From Sipunculus nudus (Eukaryota; Annelida; Sipuncula; Golfingiida; Sipunculidae), in assembly GCA_026874595.1 (NCBI GenBank), contig CM049313.1, positions 68,938,659 to 69,002,658 of the forward strand: a DNA stretch of 64,000 nucleotides, written 5' to 3'. Within the stretch, counting starts at the first letter, position 1. Every line of letters starts with the position of its first letter. The position numbers and the translations under genes were made by a program. The notes under the pieces were generated by a model. That model was not told the DNA's origin and made no database searches. It worked only from the letters and a program-made list of their open reading frames with translations. Below are positions 46,764 through 57,016 of this stretch, piece by piece.

Positions 46764-49529
46764 TATCAAGTTATCATTATCTGAAGATGTTGATTTTGGA
46801 CGTTCTGTTGCCTCTCCTTTGGATGTCGTGTTTGATGATGATGATTTTTATTATTTTCAGTATTATAATAATAATAATAATAATAATAGTTATTATTATT
46901 TTTATTATTATTATTATTATTTTTATTATTATTACTGTCATCACTTCCAGGTGTTGATTTTGGCCGTTCTGCGTCCTGTACCTTAGGTGAAGTGAATGCC
47001 TGTTTCCCTACTCTTAACTCCGCTCTTGGCCTTAATATGACAACCATTTACGGCATTGTGGCTGCACCAGCAAAAAAGTTTGAAGAAATGTGCATGTCGT
47101 AAGTATTACGTCTCTAGCAATGTCCAGTAAGCTAAGACTTAAACCCGTGAGGGTGGGTGGGGTGTACGCATCAAACTTGTTGAGAATAATAATAAGTACA
47201 GCATCATTTGATACAAAGAGAGTCGCCATTGAGGGTCTTTTTGCATTGTAGGGAAACCAAAACATCGGTTTCAAAATGCTGGTATGACATCAAGTATAAC
47301 TGTGATTTTGAGGAGGATGTGAAGATTGAAGCGGATGGGAACATGGCGGCCATCGAATACATCTGTGGCAAAGGAAAGGAAGGTAAGGAGAAAACAGTGA
47401 AGCCGTAGTAACTGCTTTGACCCAAGTAGTAGCGTCAAGCCCTCTTACCCTTATCTGAGCTGACACAAATATTTTGAGTGTGTCAAACCAATTTTTCCCG
47501 GCCTGAGCCCCCCGCCCTTCCGAACTGAAAAATTTTTCATGTTTTCTGTGCAGCCTTTACTCCATCGCAATTAAATCGTGATAAACTCATTAACAGTATT
47601 TTGGGCTAGACGTTTAACCTTTAAGTTGTGATAAAACTAGCTGTGATATGACAAGCAATACAACGCGAAGTTAACTGGGATCATTTGTATTTCAGCTTAT
47701 TGTTGGGCTTTTTTACATGAATTATTCCGTTTCAGGCTTCACGGAAAATCAGGCGTGTCTGAGTAAAAGGAACGACCAGTTTAAAATGTGCTATGATAGA
47801 TTCCTCAGAAATATGTTGAAGATGCCTCCCTTACCAGTATGCAGGTAGGTCACAAAGGGTTCAATTTCAGTTTCAAGCATAATTTTTTTTTTAAATTGCA
47901 ATAACAAGGAACATGTGGAGAGAATTTTGAGTATTTTAAACACATTATTCAAGGATGTGTATGGACAATAGAGAATACTCATTTTGGTTAGAATATTTCA
48001 TAGTCAGCCATATCGGATTGTGTTCTCCTTTTTTGTTTTTGTTTCTTTATTTTTGTTACGCGAGTATACATTAATTGGATAGTTAAACCAAAACCGTCTC
48101 ATTACCATATCGTTTCAATCATTTTAACAAGTGTCTTCCTTCCAACCTAATGGGAAAGCTTGGTGTCTGTTTTTTGAAAACCCAATTTTTTTGCTGTGTT
48201 CAGCAACCTGGACATACTGGAGTCGTGTATGACCGACGCTGTGAAGAATTGTGGGATATCAGCAGTCACCTGGACCAGAGGATTCAGACGATACGTCACC
48301 AGGTACCTGGATACAGTGCATACGTGTGAGTGCGACCTTTATAATACAAGGACAAAGTCAAAGTTTATTCCAAGCATATATTAATTATCACTCGACCTCT
48401 TATCCTTTTTACTCGCACTCCTTTTTGATACAATGGTCCACATTCCACCTAACCGGCTTCCCTCGTTTGTAGCATAACTAGGGCTCAAATCCGAGAGATC
48501 GAAGATCCGAGTAGGTTTGAGATATTTCACGGTTAAGCCTTCTCAAAGGGTGAGGGTTTTACAGGCTTCACGGAGGACTGTACCCCAGAGTCATGTTTCA
48601 CTCATAAACGAATGCGCCTTTCGGGGTTTCCACGGTGTGACACACACAGGACCCGCAGGTGCGATACACAGACCATGGTTAACGCAAGGGTAAACATGTC
48701 CGAAACCGTAATGGAATCTCGGGAGATGTACACAATATCTAGTTCAGCCAGAATTGGAAATGGAGGCGGTTACCTCCACCATTAAAATATATAAAAGACA
48801 TATCAGCTAAACTTTCATTTACCTGAAATGTGTTTAGACACCCCACAGAACCAGAGGCGAAGCTTTCAAGAACCAAACACACCAGCGGGACACGTCTTAC
48901 CACCGGATACGCTACTACTGTTATCCATGTATTAAACCATTATACATGATCAAATTTCCATCCATACATCTACGGTGCTGTACTAAAATTCATATGTTTC
49001 CAAATGTTTTAGATTCATATTTGTGATGGAAATGAGTTTACTTGTAGCACGCTTGCATACCATCAGTGAAATGAACATGTTCATCATGCTAAATTACATC
49101 CCTATTATCATGCTTTATTTGAAGAAAACTTCTTCAAAACTGTGATGAAATATAACCAATGCGGTCATATCATCCAAAGCCTTTTCCAAACAACATGAGA
49201 TTCATTACCTGAACCCTTTTGTCCTTATAATTATTTACTTCAACTCCTTTTTAATAAGAGTTTCCGTATGAATCAGCATGATAATGTCTTACTAGTGTAG
49301 TCATCTGCATATCTTCATATGTGAAATTTAGGTGCTTGTGCCCTTGTTTCAAATCGATACTGATAATGGTAGCTATATGCCCCTTACAATAATTGTTTTA
49401 CTGTCTTCTTAGCAGCAGCCAAAGAGATCTTGAGTAATGTTTTTTTTTTCAGGTTCGGCCATCTCGAACGCCGCCAGCATGCTGACGCTTATATCACTGC
49501 TCATCTTGTCAAAGATATTGCTGAACTGA
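38130..49529 (+). CDS. Locus 3: two-domain secreted DUF19-like protein with GPI-type tail, 10 exons
   Basis: Exons: 38130-38169 (signal), 43201-43342 (B1), 45284-45411 (C1), 45785-45895 (D1), 46319-46440 (E1), 46951-47098 (B2), 47252-47382 (C2), 47736-47844 (D2), 48204-48325 (E2), 49453-49529 (tail, TGA). All have good acceptors and donors. Phases repeat 1-2-1-2 within each BCDE module, so a module enters and leaves in phase 1 and could be duplicated whole. The protein would be roughly 365 residues: signal peptide, two ~165-residue domains with 12 cysteines each and a hydrophobic C-terminus typical of GPI anchoring, hence cell-surface. D1 carries a frameshift (see that exon), so this allele as written cannot encode the full product. 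A poly(A) signal AATAAA lies at 49863-49868. The DUF19-like assignment is by cysteine pattern only. Confidence 0.72.
38664..41589. mobile_element. 2.9-kb element with ~250-bp terminal inverted repeats
   Basis: 38664-38913 and 41316-41589 are inverted copies (shared landmarks: ttagtccatgggcc, taccacccagggtggcaaaa, gaccctgcatgaaaattt, gtcgatgcagattaaagttt), with ~85-90% identity by eye. The 2.4 kb between has no recognisable transposase; a 90-codon frame at 39708-39980 is unlike anything I know. Target duplications are not clear. It is inserted in intron 1 of locus 3. It could be a non-autonomous DNA transposon or an old inverted duplication. Confidence 0.7.
41601..42026 (-). mobile_element. 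Complete TRIM-like element with tRNA-type promoter in its LTRs, copy 2
   Basis: LTR units 41601-41751 and 41871-42026 flank a 119-bp internal region. ACGT is duplicated at both edges (41597-41600 and 42027-42030). On the minus strand the primer site is TGAGGGCTCGTCC (41867-41855) and the polypurine tract AGAGGGGGTG abuts the downstream LTR. Each unit carries an A box (TAGCGAAGCGG; 41690-41680 and 41969-41959) and a B box (GGTTCGAAACC; 41647-41637 and 41926-41916), 43 nt from start to start, as in a tRNA gene. It lies 11 bp from the inverted-repeat element. Confidence 0.87.
42080..42790. repeat. Minisatellite of 'gtgatccctcctc' units
   Basis: About 50 imperfect units of 12-14 bp (variants: gtgatccctcctcg, gatccatcctgt). 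It sits in intron 1 of locus 3 right after the TRIM copy. Repetitive frames over it are artefacts. Confidence 0.93.
43201..43342 (+). CDS. Locus 3 exon B1
   Basis: 142 nt, acceptor ccttcag, donor gtaagt. It encodes VCDNKQLRDCVQPLL (Cys-x7-Cys) and ends LGCNS. The first domain starts here directly after the signal peptide. Confidence 0.82.
43850..44671 (-). mobile_element. Solo LTR, divergent Gmr1-like family
   Basis: About 822 bp from tgtaacggaacc to catctgtaac, alignable with 31786-32582 along its length but clearly diverged. (TA)-rich sequence flanks both sides. No internal region is present, as expected after LTR-LTR recombination. It lies in the intron between B1 and C1. Confidence 0.8.
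44737..45094. mobile_element. 358-bp foldback/MITE-like element
   Basis: Terminal inverted repeats of ~42 bp (aagaactaaattgcattata... through gtaagt) extend into (TA)n on each side. Inside is a perfect 37-bp hairpin. No target duplication was identified. It ends ~190 bp before exon C1. Confidence 0.8.
44863..44940. repeat. Perfect 37-bp inverted repeat, 4-nt loop
   Basis: Arms 44863-44899 and 44904-44940, no mismatch, loop agtc. As RNA it would form a pre-miRNA-sized hairpin. Confidence 0.96.
45284..45411 (+). CDS. Locus 3 exon C1
   Basis: 128 nt, acceptor attgtag, donor gtacat. It encodes CWHDVLDGC and ends FMCGEGMEG. Frame and length match exon C of locus 1. Confidence 0.82.
45785..45895 (+). 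CDS. Locus 3 exon D1, frameshifted
   Basis: 111 nt between acceptor ctcccag and donor gtaagt. Phases of its neighbours require a length of 1 modulo 3. The first half reads SHVCLNTKK in the entry frame, the second half reads YHCVFRDVFLL...LMCK in another frame, and the entry frame stops soon after. The spacing between the two conserved Cys codons is 26 nt, against 30 nt in D exons with x10. So about one base (plus possibly a codon) is missing, or the assembly is wrong here. Confidence 0.75.
46319..46440 (+). CDS. Locus 3 exon E1
   Basis: 122 nt, acceptor tgtacag, donor gtaagt. It encodes MDILENCMAERVTDCGNTAV and ends with a lone T; with GT from exon B2 this forms a junction Cys. Confidence 0.82.
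46515..46935. repeat. (ATT)n/(AAT)n compound microsatellite with two copies of an exon-start-like block
   Basis: ATT arrays at 46515-46575 and 46866-46935. A self-complementary (AAT)n(ATT)n array lies at 46673-46760. Two ~95-bp near-identical unique blocks (about 46577-46670 and 46764-46858) sit between them. Confidence 0.9.
46951..47098 (+). CDS. Locus 3 exon B2
   Basis: 148 nt, acceptor cttccag, donor gtaagt. It starts the second domain: VDFGRSASCTLGEVNAC (Cys-x7-Cys), ending EEMCMS. The acceptor follows an ATT array by ~16 nt. Confidence 0.82.
47252..47382 (+). CDS. Locus 3 exon C2
   Basis: 131 nt, acceptor attgtag, donor gtaagg. It encodes KCWYDIKYNC and ends YICGKGKEG. Confidence 0.82.
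47736..47844 (+). CDS. Locus 3 exon D2
   Basis: 109 nt, acceptor tttcag, donor gtaggt. It encodes ENQACLSKRNDQFKMC (Cys-x10-Cys) and ends PVCR. It is intact, and serves as the reference for the damaged D1. Confidence 0.82.
48204..48325 (+). CDS. Locus 3 exon E2
   Basis: 122 nt, acceptor gttcag, donor gtgagt. It encodes LDILESCMTDAVKNCGISAV and ends in a lone T. The motif is almost identical to the locus 2 relic at 23608. Confidence 0.82.
48326..49452. other. Last intron of locus 3
   Basis: No repeat or coding sequence recognised. It ends in a T-rich tract and a cag acceptor at 49441-49452. Confidence 0.5.
49453..49529 (+). CDS. Locus 3 last exon: GPI-type C-terminal signal
   Basis: Starts GT, making a Cys codon with the T of exon E2. 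It encodes SAISNAAS (small residues, a plausible anchor site) and then MLTLISLLILSKILLN before TGA (49527-49529). The short hydrophobic end with no cytoplasmic tail is typical of GPI-anchor signals, although a simple C-terminal membrane anchor is also possible. Confidence 0.72.
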
Positions 49530-49862
49530 TGTTAACAGAGTGAAAATGACTGTACAAGTGTAAACACACCTGTGGTATCAACATATAATCGACAGTTTAA
49601 AAACACTGAAAGAAAATATCTAGATTCATGTGAAAAAAACTGTGTGGAAAAAATGAAGGTTTCAAGACTTTCTTGGATAGTTACACCGAGTTTAAAGTTA
49701 AATGCAAATGTCCTAAGACTGCTTGTCGACTTTTACATACTGTTCATAGTCATAATACTGAATGTGTCAATATTATCATTGTTGGCACGCCCGATTCTTG
49801 TATTGAACTTATCAACCTAAAAACATTGTTTCTAGTTTTAGAATGTAACACTCTTCTACTTC

Positions 49863-49868
49863 AATAAA
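49863..49868 (+). promoter_or_regulatory. Poly(A) signal AATAAA of locus 3
   Basis: First canonical AATAAA downstream of the stop codon, giving a 3' UTR of about 350 nt. Confidence 0.55.
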
Positions 49869-51689
49869 TCTCTTTTCATAAAATGGTGCAGCATATTATT
49901 TTGATTTTACAACAATTATACATCAGTATCCCTGAACGATGCAGCACAATAAATCAATATAAAATAAATTCTTTTTTTAACGAATGCATTTGGAACATGG
50001 ATAAGAATACATGTGTCCTGAGTTAACAACTGGTCATTAAAGAAATAATATTTGTCCCGAAAGATTCATAATTTCACGAGTAAAAAAAAATTAACTAATA
50101 AGATGTCTTTTCATGAAGTTGAGGTGTTTTTGCAGGGGTAAATAAGATATTTCATGGTTATATCCTTTGATTGTATTCTTAAATGGGTGTTATATTGTGT
50201 GCATATGAAATTCAATGCATTAATATCACACCGAGTAAGGTATGTTTCCATGACGGTATTAATCGGACTTCTGTATGTTTCGATAATTAATGGTAGTATG
50301 GCATTGTCTAAGATGTAATCAACGTCGACCAAAGCCCTAATGCGCGTGGTTTCTTTCGAGATGTCATCACAAGAAAAAAAAATAGTGATAATAATAATTG
50401 CAACCTATCGAGCACCAGGTGTCGTTACCTATGGGAGATTATATCTACGTTTATATATATATAGCTTTCATTGTCTGTGTGAGACATTTCTAATTTCATA
50501 AAATTAAGTAAAAGGTTTAAAAAAAATAGGTATTCTGTTTTCCGTATAGGTTAGTTCTAAACCAGATTAACATATGTAATATCCTATCCCTCCCCCCCCC
50601 CTTTGGCTGAAAAGAGGGGGAATATAACCCCCCCCCCTCCCCGGTATTGACTGCCCTGGTTGACTTAGTCGGTATATGGAGACGCTTTGTGGCCTGTGTA
50701 AAATTCTTTTTTTTTATTTTAAGGAATCCACGATCTTCTCAAAGTGATCAACCGTCTCCGATTTTCTAGTCTTTATAAAAAAAAAACAGGATGATGTTTA
50801 AGCGCAAATGCAAAGTCTCAGGCAGTTCATGTGAACCTATTCAAATAATGTTTCGGTTTTGTGAGGTGGTTGGTGATCATGGAAATTACTAGTTGCAGTT
50901 TGCTAAATAAATTTCGATATAAATATGTTTGGTTTTGGGATGGCCGAGCAATCCATAGGTTTTCAATCAATTAAAAGATATGCAGATGTACGCTATTTTT
51001 GGGCGGTGCTTTATCGTTTTCATCTGCGTAATAAACTAATCTCTTGAATTTCAGACAAAAAGTAAAGAGCTCATTTTATTTCGATTTCGGACAAAAGTAA
51101 CGTGTTGCTATACAGTACTAAACCAAACTCGGAAGTAATCTTAGATGTCATCAAAACACAGTAATTGTTAAAGACTTGTTTTGTCAAAAAGTTGCTTGGT
51201 CGTCGCTCAGAGAAGGAGAGCTTAATGCACACCTTTTCCATTAGCACACGGAATTCAAGCGGGCCCATCGCGCGAGACCCGTGTCTCATCAAGGTCTCTT
51301 TGACCAATCATCACCCAAGTTCAGGGAACACCTGTTGGTCCGGAATGTGTGGGAAAAATTGGGGTTGACGGCCTGACTGGTGAGACTGAGTGCATACATT
51401 GTTGTTTTTTTTATTTTAATACAATATTATAAATATTCTGCTCAGAACTTTTCTCCTTTGAACACGTGTAAACACATGCATCAAATCAGATTTTTATGTA
51501 GCATATATGCATCACAACATTTACTAACACACAGCACGCCAGTCTTCTTCCATTGTATGACTGGTAATTTATAGGGGAGGGGGGTGCCAGTGTGTCTGTG
51601 TTTTTATGTGTATCTATAAATGATTTTTTTTATAATTTATAAATTTGAATATACATGTATTCATGTGCATTTATTTTTTCATATATAAG
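49869..51689. other. Intergenic, nothing recognised
   Basis: C runs near 50587-50598 and 50629-50637. The overlapping frames near 51071-51368 on both strands have no recognisable similarity. Confidence 0.4.
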
Positions 51690-51751
51690 ATTAATGATAT
51701 ACCCAGGCCTGATAATATTCATGGCTGAACCAAAACATATCTGACACATTC

Positions 51752-52214
51752 TTGAACATTCCTAATTTTACCTTATTAAGACAAGACAGAACCCCGGACT
51801 CTAATAAATCAAGAGGCGGTGAAGTAGCTCTTTATATTAATAACAGATGGTGTCAGAATATAACCGTCAAGTCTAGTATATGTTCACCAGACCTTGAAGC
51901 CCTATCAGTGAGCCTACGTCCTTCATACCTACCTAGAGAGTTTACCAATATATCTCTCACAGTCGTTTACATTCCCCCCAGTGCTGATAAAGACATTGCA
52001 TCAAAGAAGATACAGGATATTGTTGCCCAATTAGAAGAAAAGAAACCACAAGCTCTGCATATTGTACTCGGAAATATGAACCACTGTGATCTTGATCAAC
52101 CACTACCCAACTACACACAGTACATGAACTGTAACACAAGAGGTCACCAGAAACTGGACTTATTTTATTGTAATATTAAATCTGCTTATAAATGTGTTCA
52201 AGGTCCTCCACTAT
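51752..52214 (+). pseudogene. Endonuclease domain (partial) of non-LTR element
   Basis: Contains SRGGEVALYINNRWC, CSPDLEALSVSL, VYIPPSADKD and LHIVLGNMNHCDL (where active copies read GDFN), typical of the AP-endonuclease part of L2-like ORF2. The catalytic 'GDFN' is altered to GNMN. Confidence 0.8.
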
Positions 52215-52357
52215 AAAATAGTGACCATAATATGATCTATATGCAACCTACTTACAGACGTTAACAAAAAGAAACTGATTCTGCCATTGAGAAAGCCAAA
52301 CAACAATATCAAAAGAGAGTAGAAAAACTGTTCCACAGCCAGCAATCAAAAGATGCT

Positions 52358-53476
52358 TTGAAGGGTCTTCAGGAATTAACTGGTATAACTAAAAGCAAGA
52401 AAGTATGCTCACTGCTTGCTGAAAATGGCTATGCTGACAAATTAAATACATTCTATGCACGTTTTGATGAAATTGACTTCTCAAAAGAAAAATATGACAT
52501 TCGGAGCAGTCGGGGAGCAAATTTAGAATCATGCGATGATGGCATCCATACTGATCTAACTGTTGTAAACAAAGTATTAAGTAAGATTAATGTAAAGAAA
52601 GCCTTCGGACCCGACAAAATCAGTGGCAGATTAATTATAACCTGTAGAAATAGTTTGTCCTTCATCATACATCACATTTTTCAATTGTCACTCTCCTTAT
52701 ATAATCTACCAAAATTATGGAAGACCGCAGAAATAATTCCAGTCGGCAAAAATAACTCTCCTAAAGTAATGAATGATCTTAGGCCTGTTGCACTTACATC
52801 TATTCTCGCAAAGTCTTTGGAGCGTATATTTCTTAACAAATTACTTCCAATTGTTAAACCAATGCTAGATCAACATCAGTTTGCATGTTCATCTCACAGA
52901 TGCACAAGCGACGCAATTGCCACATTAACTCATTATATCTATCAACACTTAGACAGGGACCCTAGAAATTATGCCAGATCACTTTTCATTGATTATTCTT
53001 CAGCTTTCAATACAATACAGCCACACATTATGATCAATCAGCTCTGTAGGTATAACATTCCTCCTTCCTACTGTCTATGGATTCTAAATTTTCTCTCGGA
53101 TTGAAGACAACATGTTAGAACAAGCAAAGAAACTTCTTCAGATATAATCATAAATACTGGTGCTCCACAAGGCTGTGTTCTGTCAGCAGTCCTTTTTATT
53201 CTATATACAAATAATTTGTCTGTGAGCCTTTCAGATTGTAAAATTATCAAATATGCAGACGACACTGTCATTCTAGGCCTGATACACAAGCATGATGAAT
53301 CGCTCTACAGGAAAACCATTCAATGTGTGACTGGTTGGTGTGAGGAACACTTCCTTCAATTAAATGTAAAGAAGACTAAAGAAGAAGTCTTTGATTTTAG
53401 GAGATCAAAATCTGTAATTACCCCAATTGCTATCAAAAATAAAGATGTCGATATTGTAGAAAAGATAAATACCTAG
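52358..53476 (+). pseudogene. Reverse transcriptase of non-LTR element
   Basis: Shows the motifs FGPDKISGRL, LRPVALTSILAKSLERI, LFIDYSSAFNTIQP (first catalytic Asp), TGAPQGCVLSAVLF and IIKYADDTVILG (catalytic YADD), then LNVKKTKEEVFDFRR. A TGA at 53102-53104 interrupts it between palm motifs. Confidence 0.88.
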
Positions 53477-53925
53477 GATGAATTATTGACAGAAATCTGG
53501 ATTGGAAAGAACATTTGTTGAATCAATCCAGTAAACATACTAAAGATTATATTACCTTTATTATCTAAGAAAGCTTATTATTGCAAAACCATAATTACCA
53601 TGTTTTATAGTTCATTAATTTCCAGCGTCCTTATTTATTCGCTGGAGTGCTGGTTTACAAATATATCTGATAAGTTAAAGAAACAGTTAAATAATACAGG
53701 GAAAAGAATTGTAGAATAACTAGTACTTCTCTTGCCACACACCAAGAAATCTGTGAAATCAAAACAATGGCCTTCATATCAAAGGTCATGACACATCCCC
53801 TCTATTCAGAGTTCCGTTTTTACCTTCAGGTAAACGCCTAGATACAATATTCTGCATAACAACTCGTTATAAAAAATCTCTCGTACCATACAGTATTAAA
53901 CCTTTTAACTCACAACCCTCTTAGA

Positions 53926-54121
53926 TATTTAATGTTTTGAATTATGTGTTTTACCTGCAGAATTATCTTTTTTTACATGCTTATTTTTACATGCATAGTC
54001 AATATGTTATGTGTGATTTTTTATGTATTTTTATGTATTATTTTTATGTATTTAAAATTAACTATTTTTTTAAGCTATGAATGTAAATTTATAAAAATAT
54101 ATATATATGTATATATATATA

Positions 54122-54165
<44 letters not shown>

Positions 54166-54840
54166 GTGTTTTAGTGCATGTGTCGTCATGTGTGGAATCA
54201 TAATTGTTATAACTAAAAAGTTATTAATATTCATGTCATATCAGTATGTATTTTTATTTTATTTTTCAACAGTTGCTGATATAGCTAGGCCTTAAAATTT
54301 TGAAATAGGCCTATGCATGTAATTTATAAGATATTAACTATATTTTTATTTAAATTATATCAGTATATATAATTTTATAATTATAAATATATATATAATA
54401 TGGGAGTGCTTGTATGTGTGTTTATATGTATGTATTCATGATTTTAATAATTTATAAATTTATTAATTATAAACGTGTGGTTATATACATTTTTTAATTT
54501 ATAAAATAACTGATATGTAGGCCGTATAATTTTAAATATAAATGTGTTTAGTTGTATTTTCATTTAAATAATTAAAGTGCTTTATCTATAGATGATGTAT
54601 TTTTTTAAGTTTATTATATAATTATATATTATTAATTAATTTATATACATATAACATTTTTATATGCATTTATATAGTTATATAATATATATAAATACAT
54701 ACATATATATATATATATATATGTTAAATTTCTTTGTGTGTAACCCAAAACGTATTTGTTTCATACATAGATGCAGTTATAATGATTCGTACAAAAACAG
54801 TTATGAAAATTGATACAATTTTATTTTCCATGCTGCATCG

Positions 54841-54842
<2 letters not shown>
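53926..54842. other. AT-rich spacer with (TA)n
   Basis: (TA)n-rich at 54095-54161 and 54700-54721; otherwise low-complexity sequence. No gene was seen. Confidence 0.5.

Positions 54843-54843
<1 letters not shown>

Positions 54844-54881
<38 letters not shown>
54844..54881. repeat. (TA)n microsatellite at the left edge of the Gmr1-like element
   Basis: About 19 TA units directly touching the LTR. Confidence 0.97.
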
Positions 54882-54882
<1 letters not shown>

Positions 54883-54886
<4 letters not shown>

Positions 54887-55486
54887 CGGAACCTAATATA
54901 AACAGATCACGTATGCGAGATGAACACAAAATTATGTCCAGGAGATAAAAAAAAATCAGATTCAATAACACTAGGCAGCGTGAAATGTCTAGGGGAATGA
55001 ATAAAGAAGTCGGTGGTTTTTTTGTTAACAAATAACTACAATTTATTCTTAAAACAAACCTAACATTACAATACACTAAATCAATACAATTTTACAGTAA
55101 AACAGCGGTATAACAACAAATCAATACAATCACACGCTTCTGCGTCCGCTGGAAATATTCTCTGCTGCTCCCCCGGCTCTAAAACACAGCCCCTTTATAT
55201 ACTCTTTACCCCAAGCCGAGAATTTTCAACTTCTCGAACAGTCCAAAAGATCTTATACATCACAGTAAACACGCGTTACAGGAACCATCTAGAAGAACAT
55301 CGCAGTGTGTGCCTCCACAAACCAGGGTCCACACGTGACTCACGACCAGGGGAGAAAGCCTAAGGCTAGCATGACAACGTTAGTTAAACCAGTACGGATT
55401 AAACTGCGAATGTAACAAACGGCCCGGCGAGGGTGTCACAACACGAGTTACGCCCGTGTCACACAATAAAAAGAACACCTGTAACA
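54883..55486 (-). repeat. 3' LTR of Gmr1-like copy 2, internally deleted
   Basis: 604 bp. It lacks about 200 bp present in the other LTRs (between 'caatacaatcacac' and 'gcttctgcgtc'). Confidence 0.9.
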
Positions 55487-55498
55487 CTCCCCCTCCTG
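55487..55498 (-). other. Polypurine tract of Gmr1-like copy 2
   Basis: Minus-strand CAGGAGGGGGAG directly before the 3' LTR; the same sequence occurs at 32583-32594 in copy 1. Confidence 0.8.
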
Positions 55499-55701
55499 TA
55501 AGAAAAAAGAAAGTTTTCACGGAAAACTTTCTTTTGCGATCACAATCACTAAATCCTTACAACATCTCAAGAATCATTTTATTTACAACATTACATAAAC
55601 ACCCTGTTTACAACATTTTATAAACATCTCAATAAGCAATCAGTAAGTTAATTGTCTTTCCCTTTAATGTGTAAGATATTAAGATTGTAATCCTGTAAGA
55701 A

Positions 55702-56090
55702 CTAACTCCATCTCAACAATCTTTGATTTTTACACTTCAACTTGTTCATGAACGTGAGGGGATTGTGATCACTGAAGACAATGATAGCCCTGACTGATGA
55801 AGTAACATAAACTTCAAAATGTTGGGACGCCAAAATCAAAGCCAAACATTCTTTTTCAATAGTGGAGTAGTTTTTCTGGTTTGCATTAAACTTTCTTGAG
55901 AAATAACAAATTGGATGATCTATGCCATCATTGCCTTCTTGTAACAACACAGCACCAGCAGCAGTATCACTAGCATCTACAGCTAACTTAATTAAAAGGT
56001 ACAGAAAAGTCTGGAGTTGCTAAAACAAGTGAACTTCACAGAATTGCTGTCAAATTCTGAAATGCATTTTCACACTGAACATTCCATACA
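55702..56090 (-). pseudogene. RNase H domain, Gmr1-like copy 2
   Basis: Keeps ICYFSRKFN, STIEKECLALILASQHF and VFSDHNPLTFM. The start of the domain is interrupted near 55985. Confidence 0.83.
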
Positions 56091-56149
56091 AACTTTTGTT
56101 TCTTCTTTAACAAATTAGTCAAAAGTTCAGCTACAGAAGAAAATTTGGA

Positions 56150-57007
56150 CAAAACTTCCTGTAGTATCCAACCATACCAAGAAAACGCATTATTTGCTTT
56201 TTGTTTTCTGGTCTAGGAAATGCGGAAATAGCACTTATTTTAGCATTAACAGGTTTTACCTGACCCTGCCCGACAATATGACCCAAAAAATGTTACTTGT
56301 GCATGACAAAACTCAGATTTTACTAAGTTGACGGTCAAAGGTGCTTCACTGAGTCTTTGAAGAGGTCGCGAAGAATTTGCAGATGTTTCTCCCAGGTGTC
56401 GCTGTACACGATAAGGTCATCAACATATGCGTCGCAGCCCTTAATGTCCTTTACAACCATATTAGATGAGGCGCTGGAACGTGGCTGGCGAGTTTTTCAT
56501 TCCAAACGGCATAACTTTATACTGGTACAGTCCTTGCGGCGTCACAAATGCGGACACTTCTTTCGCTCGTTCTGTCAGCGGAACTTGCCAGAATCCTTTT
56601 ATCAAGTCAAACTTGGAAACATACCTGGAGCTACCGACTCTATCGATACAATCATCGATCCTCGGAATCGGGAACGTGTCAGTCTTGGTGCCAAGTTCAG
56701 TTTTCGATAATCTTCCATCAGGTTTTGGCACAAGAATACATGGTGAACTCCAGTTACTGTTACTAGGTTCAATAAAATCATTGTCGAGCAAATATTGAAT
56801 CACAATCTGTAGATACTTTTGCTTTTCTGGATTCAGTCTATATGGATGTTGCTTAACTGCGCTTGCCTCGCCAACATCGACGTCATGGCACAACATGTTA
56901 GTTCGCGTTGGAATGTCACTAAACAAATGTTCATAATTCCGCAGCAGGTTCTTGAGGTCTTGTTGTTGTTCTGTGGTAAGGTGTGACAGTTTGACGTTTT
57001 TAAGCAC
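56150..57007 (-). pseudogene. Reverse transcriptase, Gmr1-like copy 2
   Basis: 57007-56462 is one open stretch: LLRNYEHLFSDIPTRTN, HPYRLNPEKQKYLQ, SKFDLIKGFWQVPL (catalytic Asp) and QYKVMPFGMKNSPATFQ. In another frame just below, AYVDDLIVYSD gives the YVDD box. The thumb region to ~56150 is frameshifted. Confidence 0.88.
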
Positions 57008-57016
57008 GTCTGAGTT

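Larger units (their letters stand above)
51690..53925 (+). mobile_element. Decayed L2/CR1-like non-LTR retrotransposon, 5'-truncated
   Basis: Pieces in order: AP endonuclease C-terminal part (51752-52214), reverse transcriptase (52358-53100 and 53101-53476) and a C-terminal tail (about 53700-53925, read HPLYSEFRFLPSGKRLDTIF in one frame). In-frame stops at 53102-53104 and 53474-53476 and indels before 52358 and after 53476 show it is dead. No LTR is present. The N-terminal half of the endonuclease is missing, as is usual for 5'-truncated copies. The L2/CR1/Rex1 placement is from overall resemblance. Confidence 0.82.
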
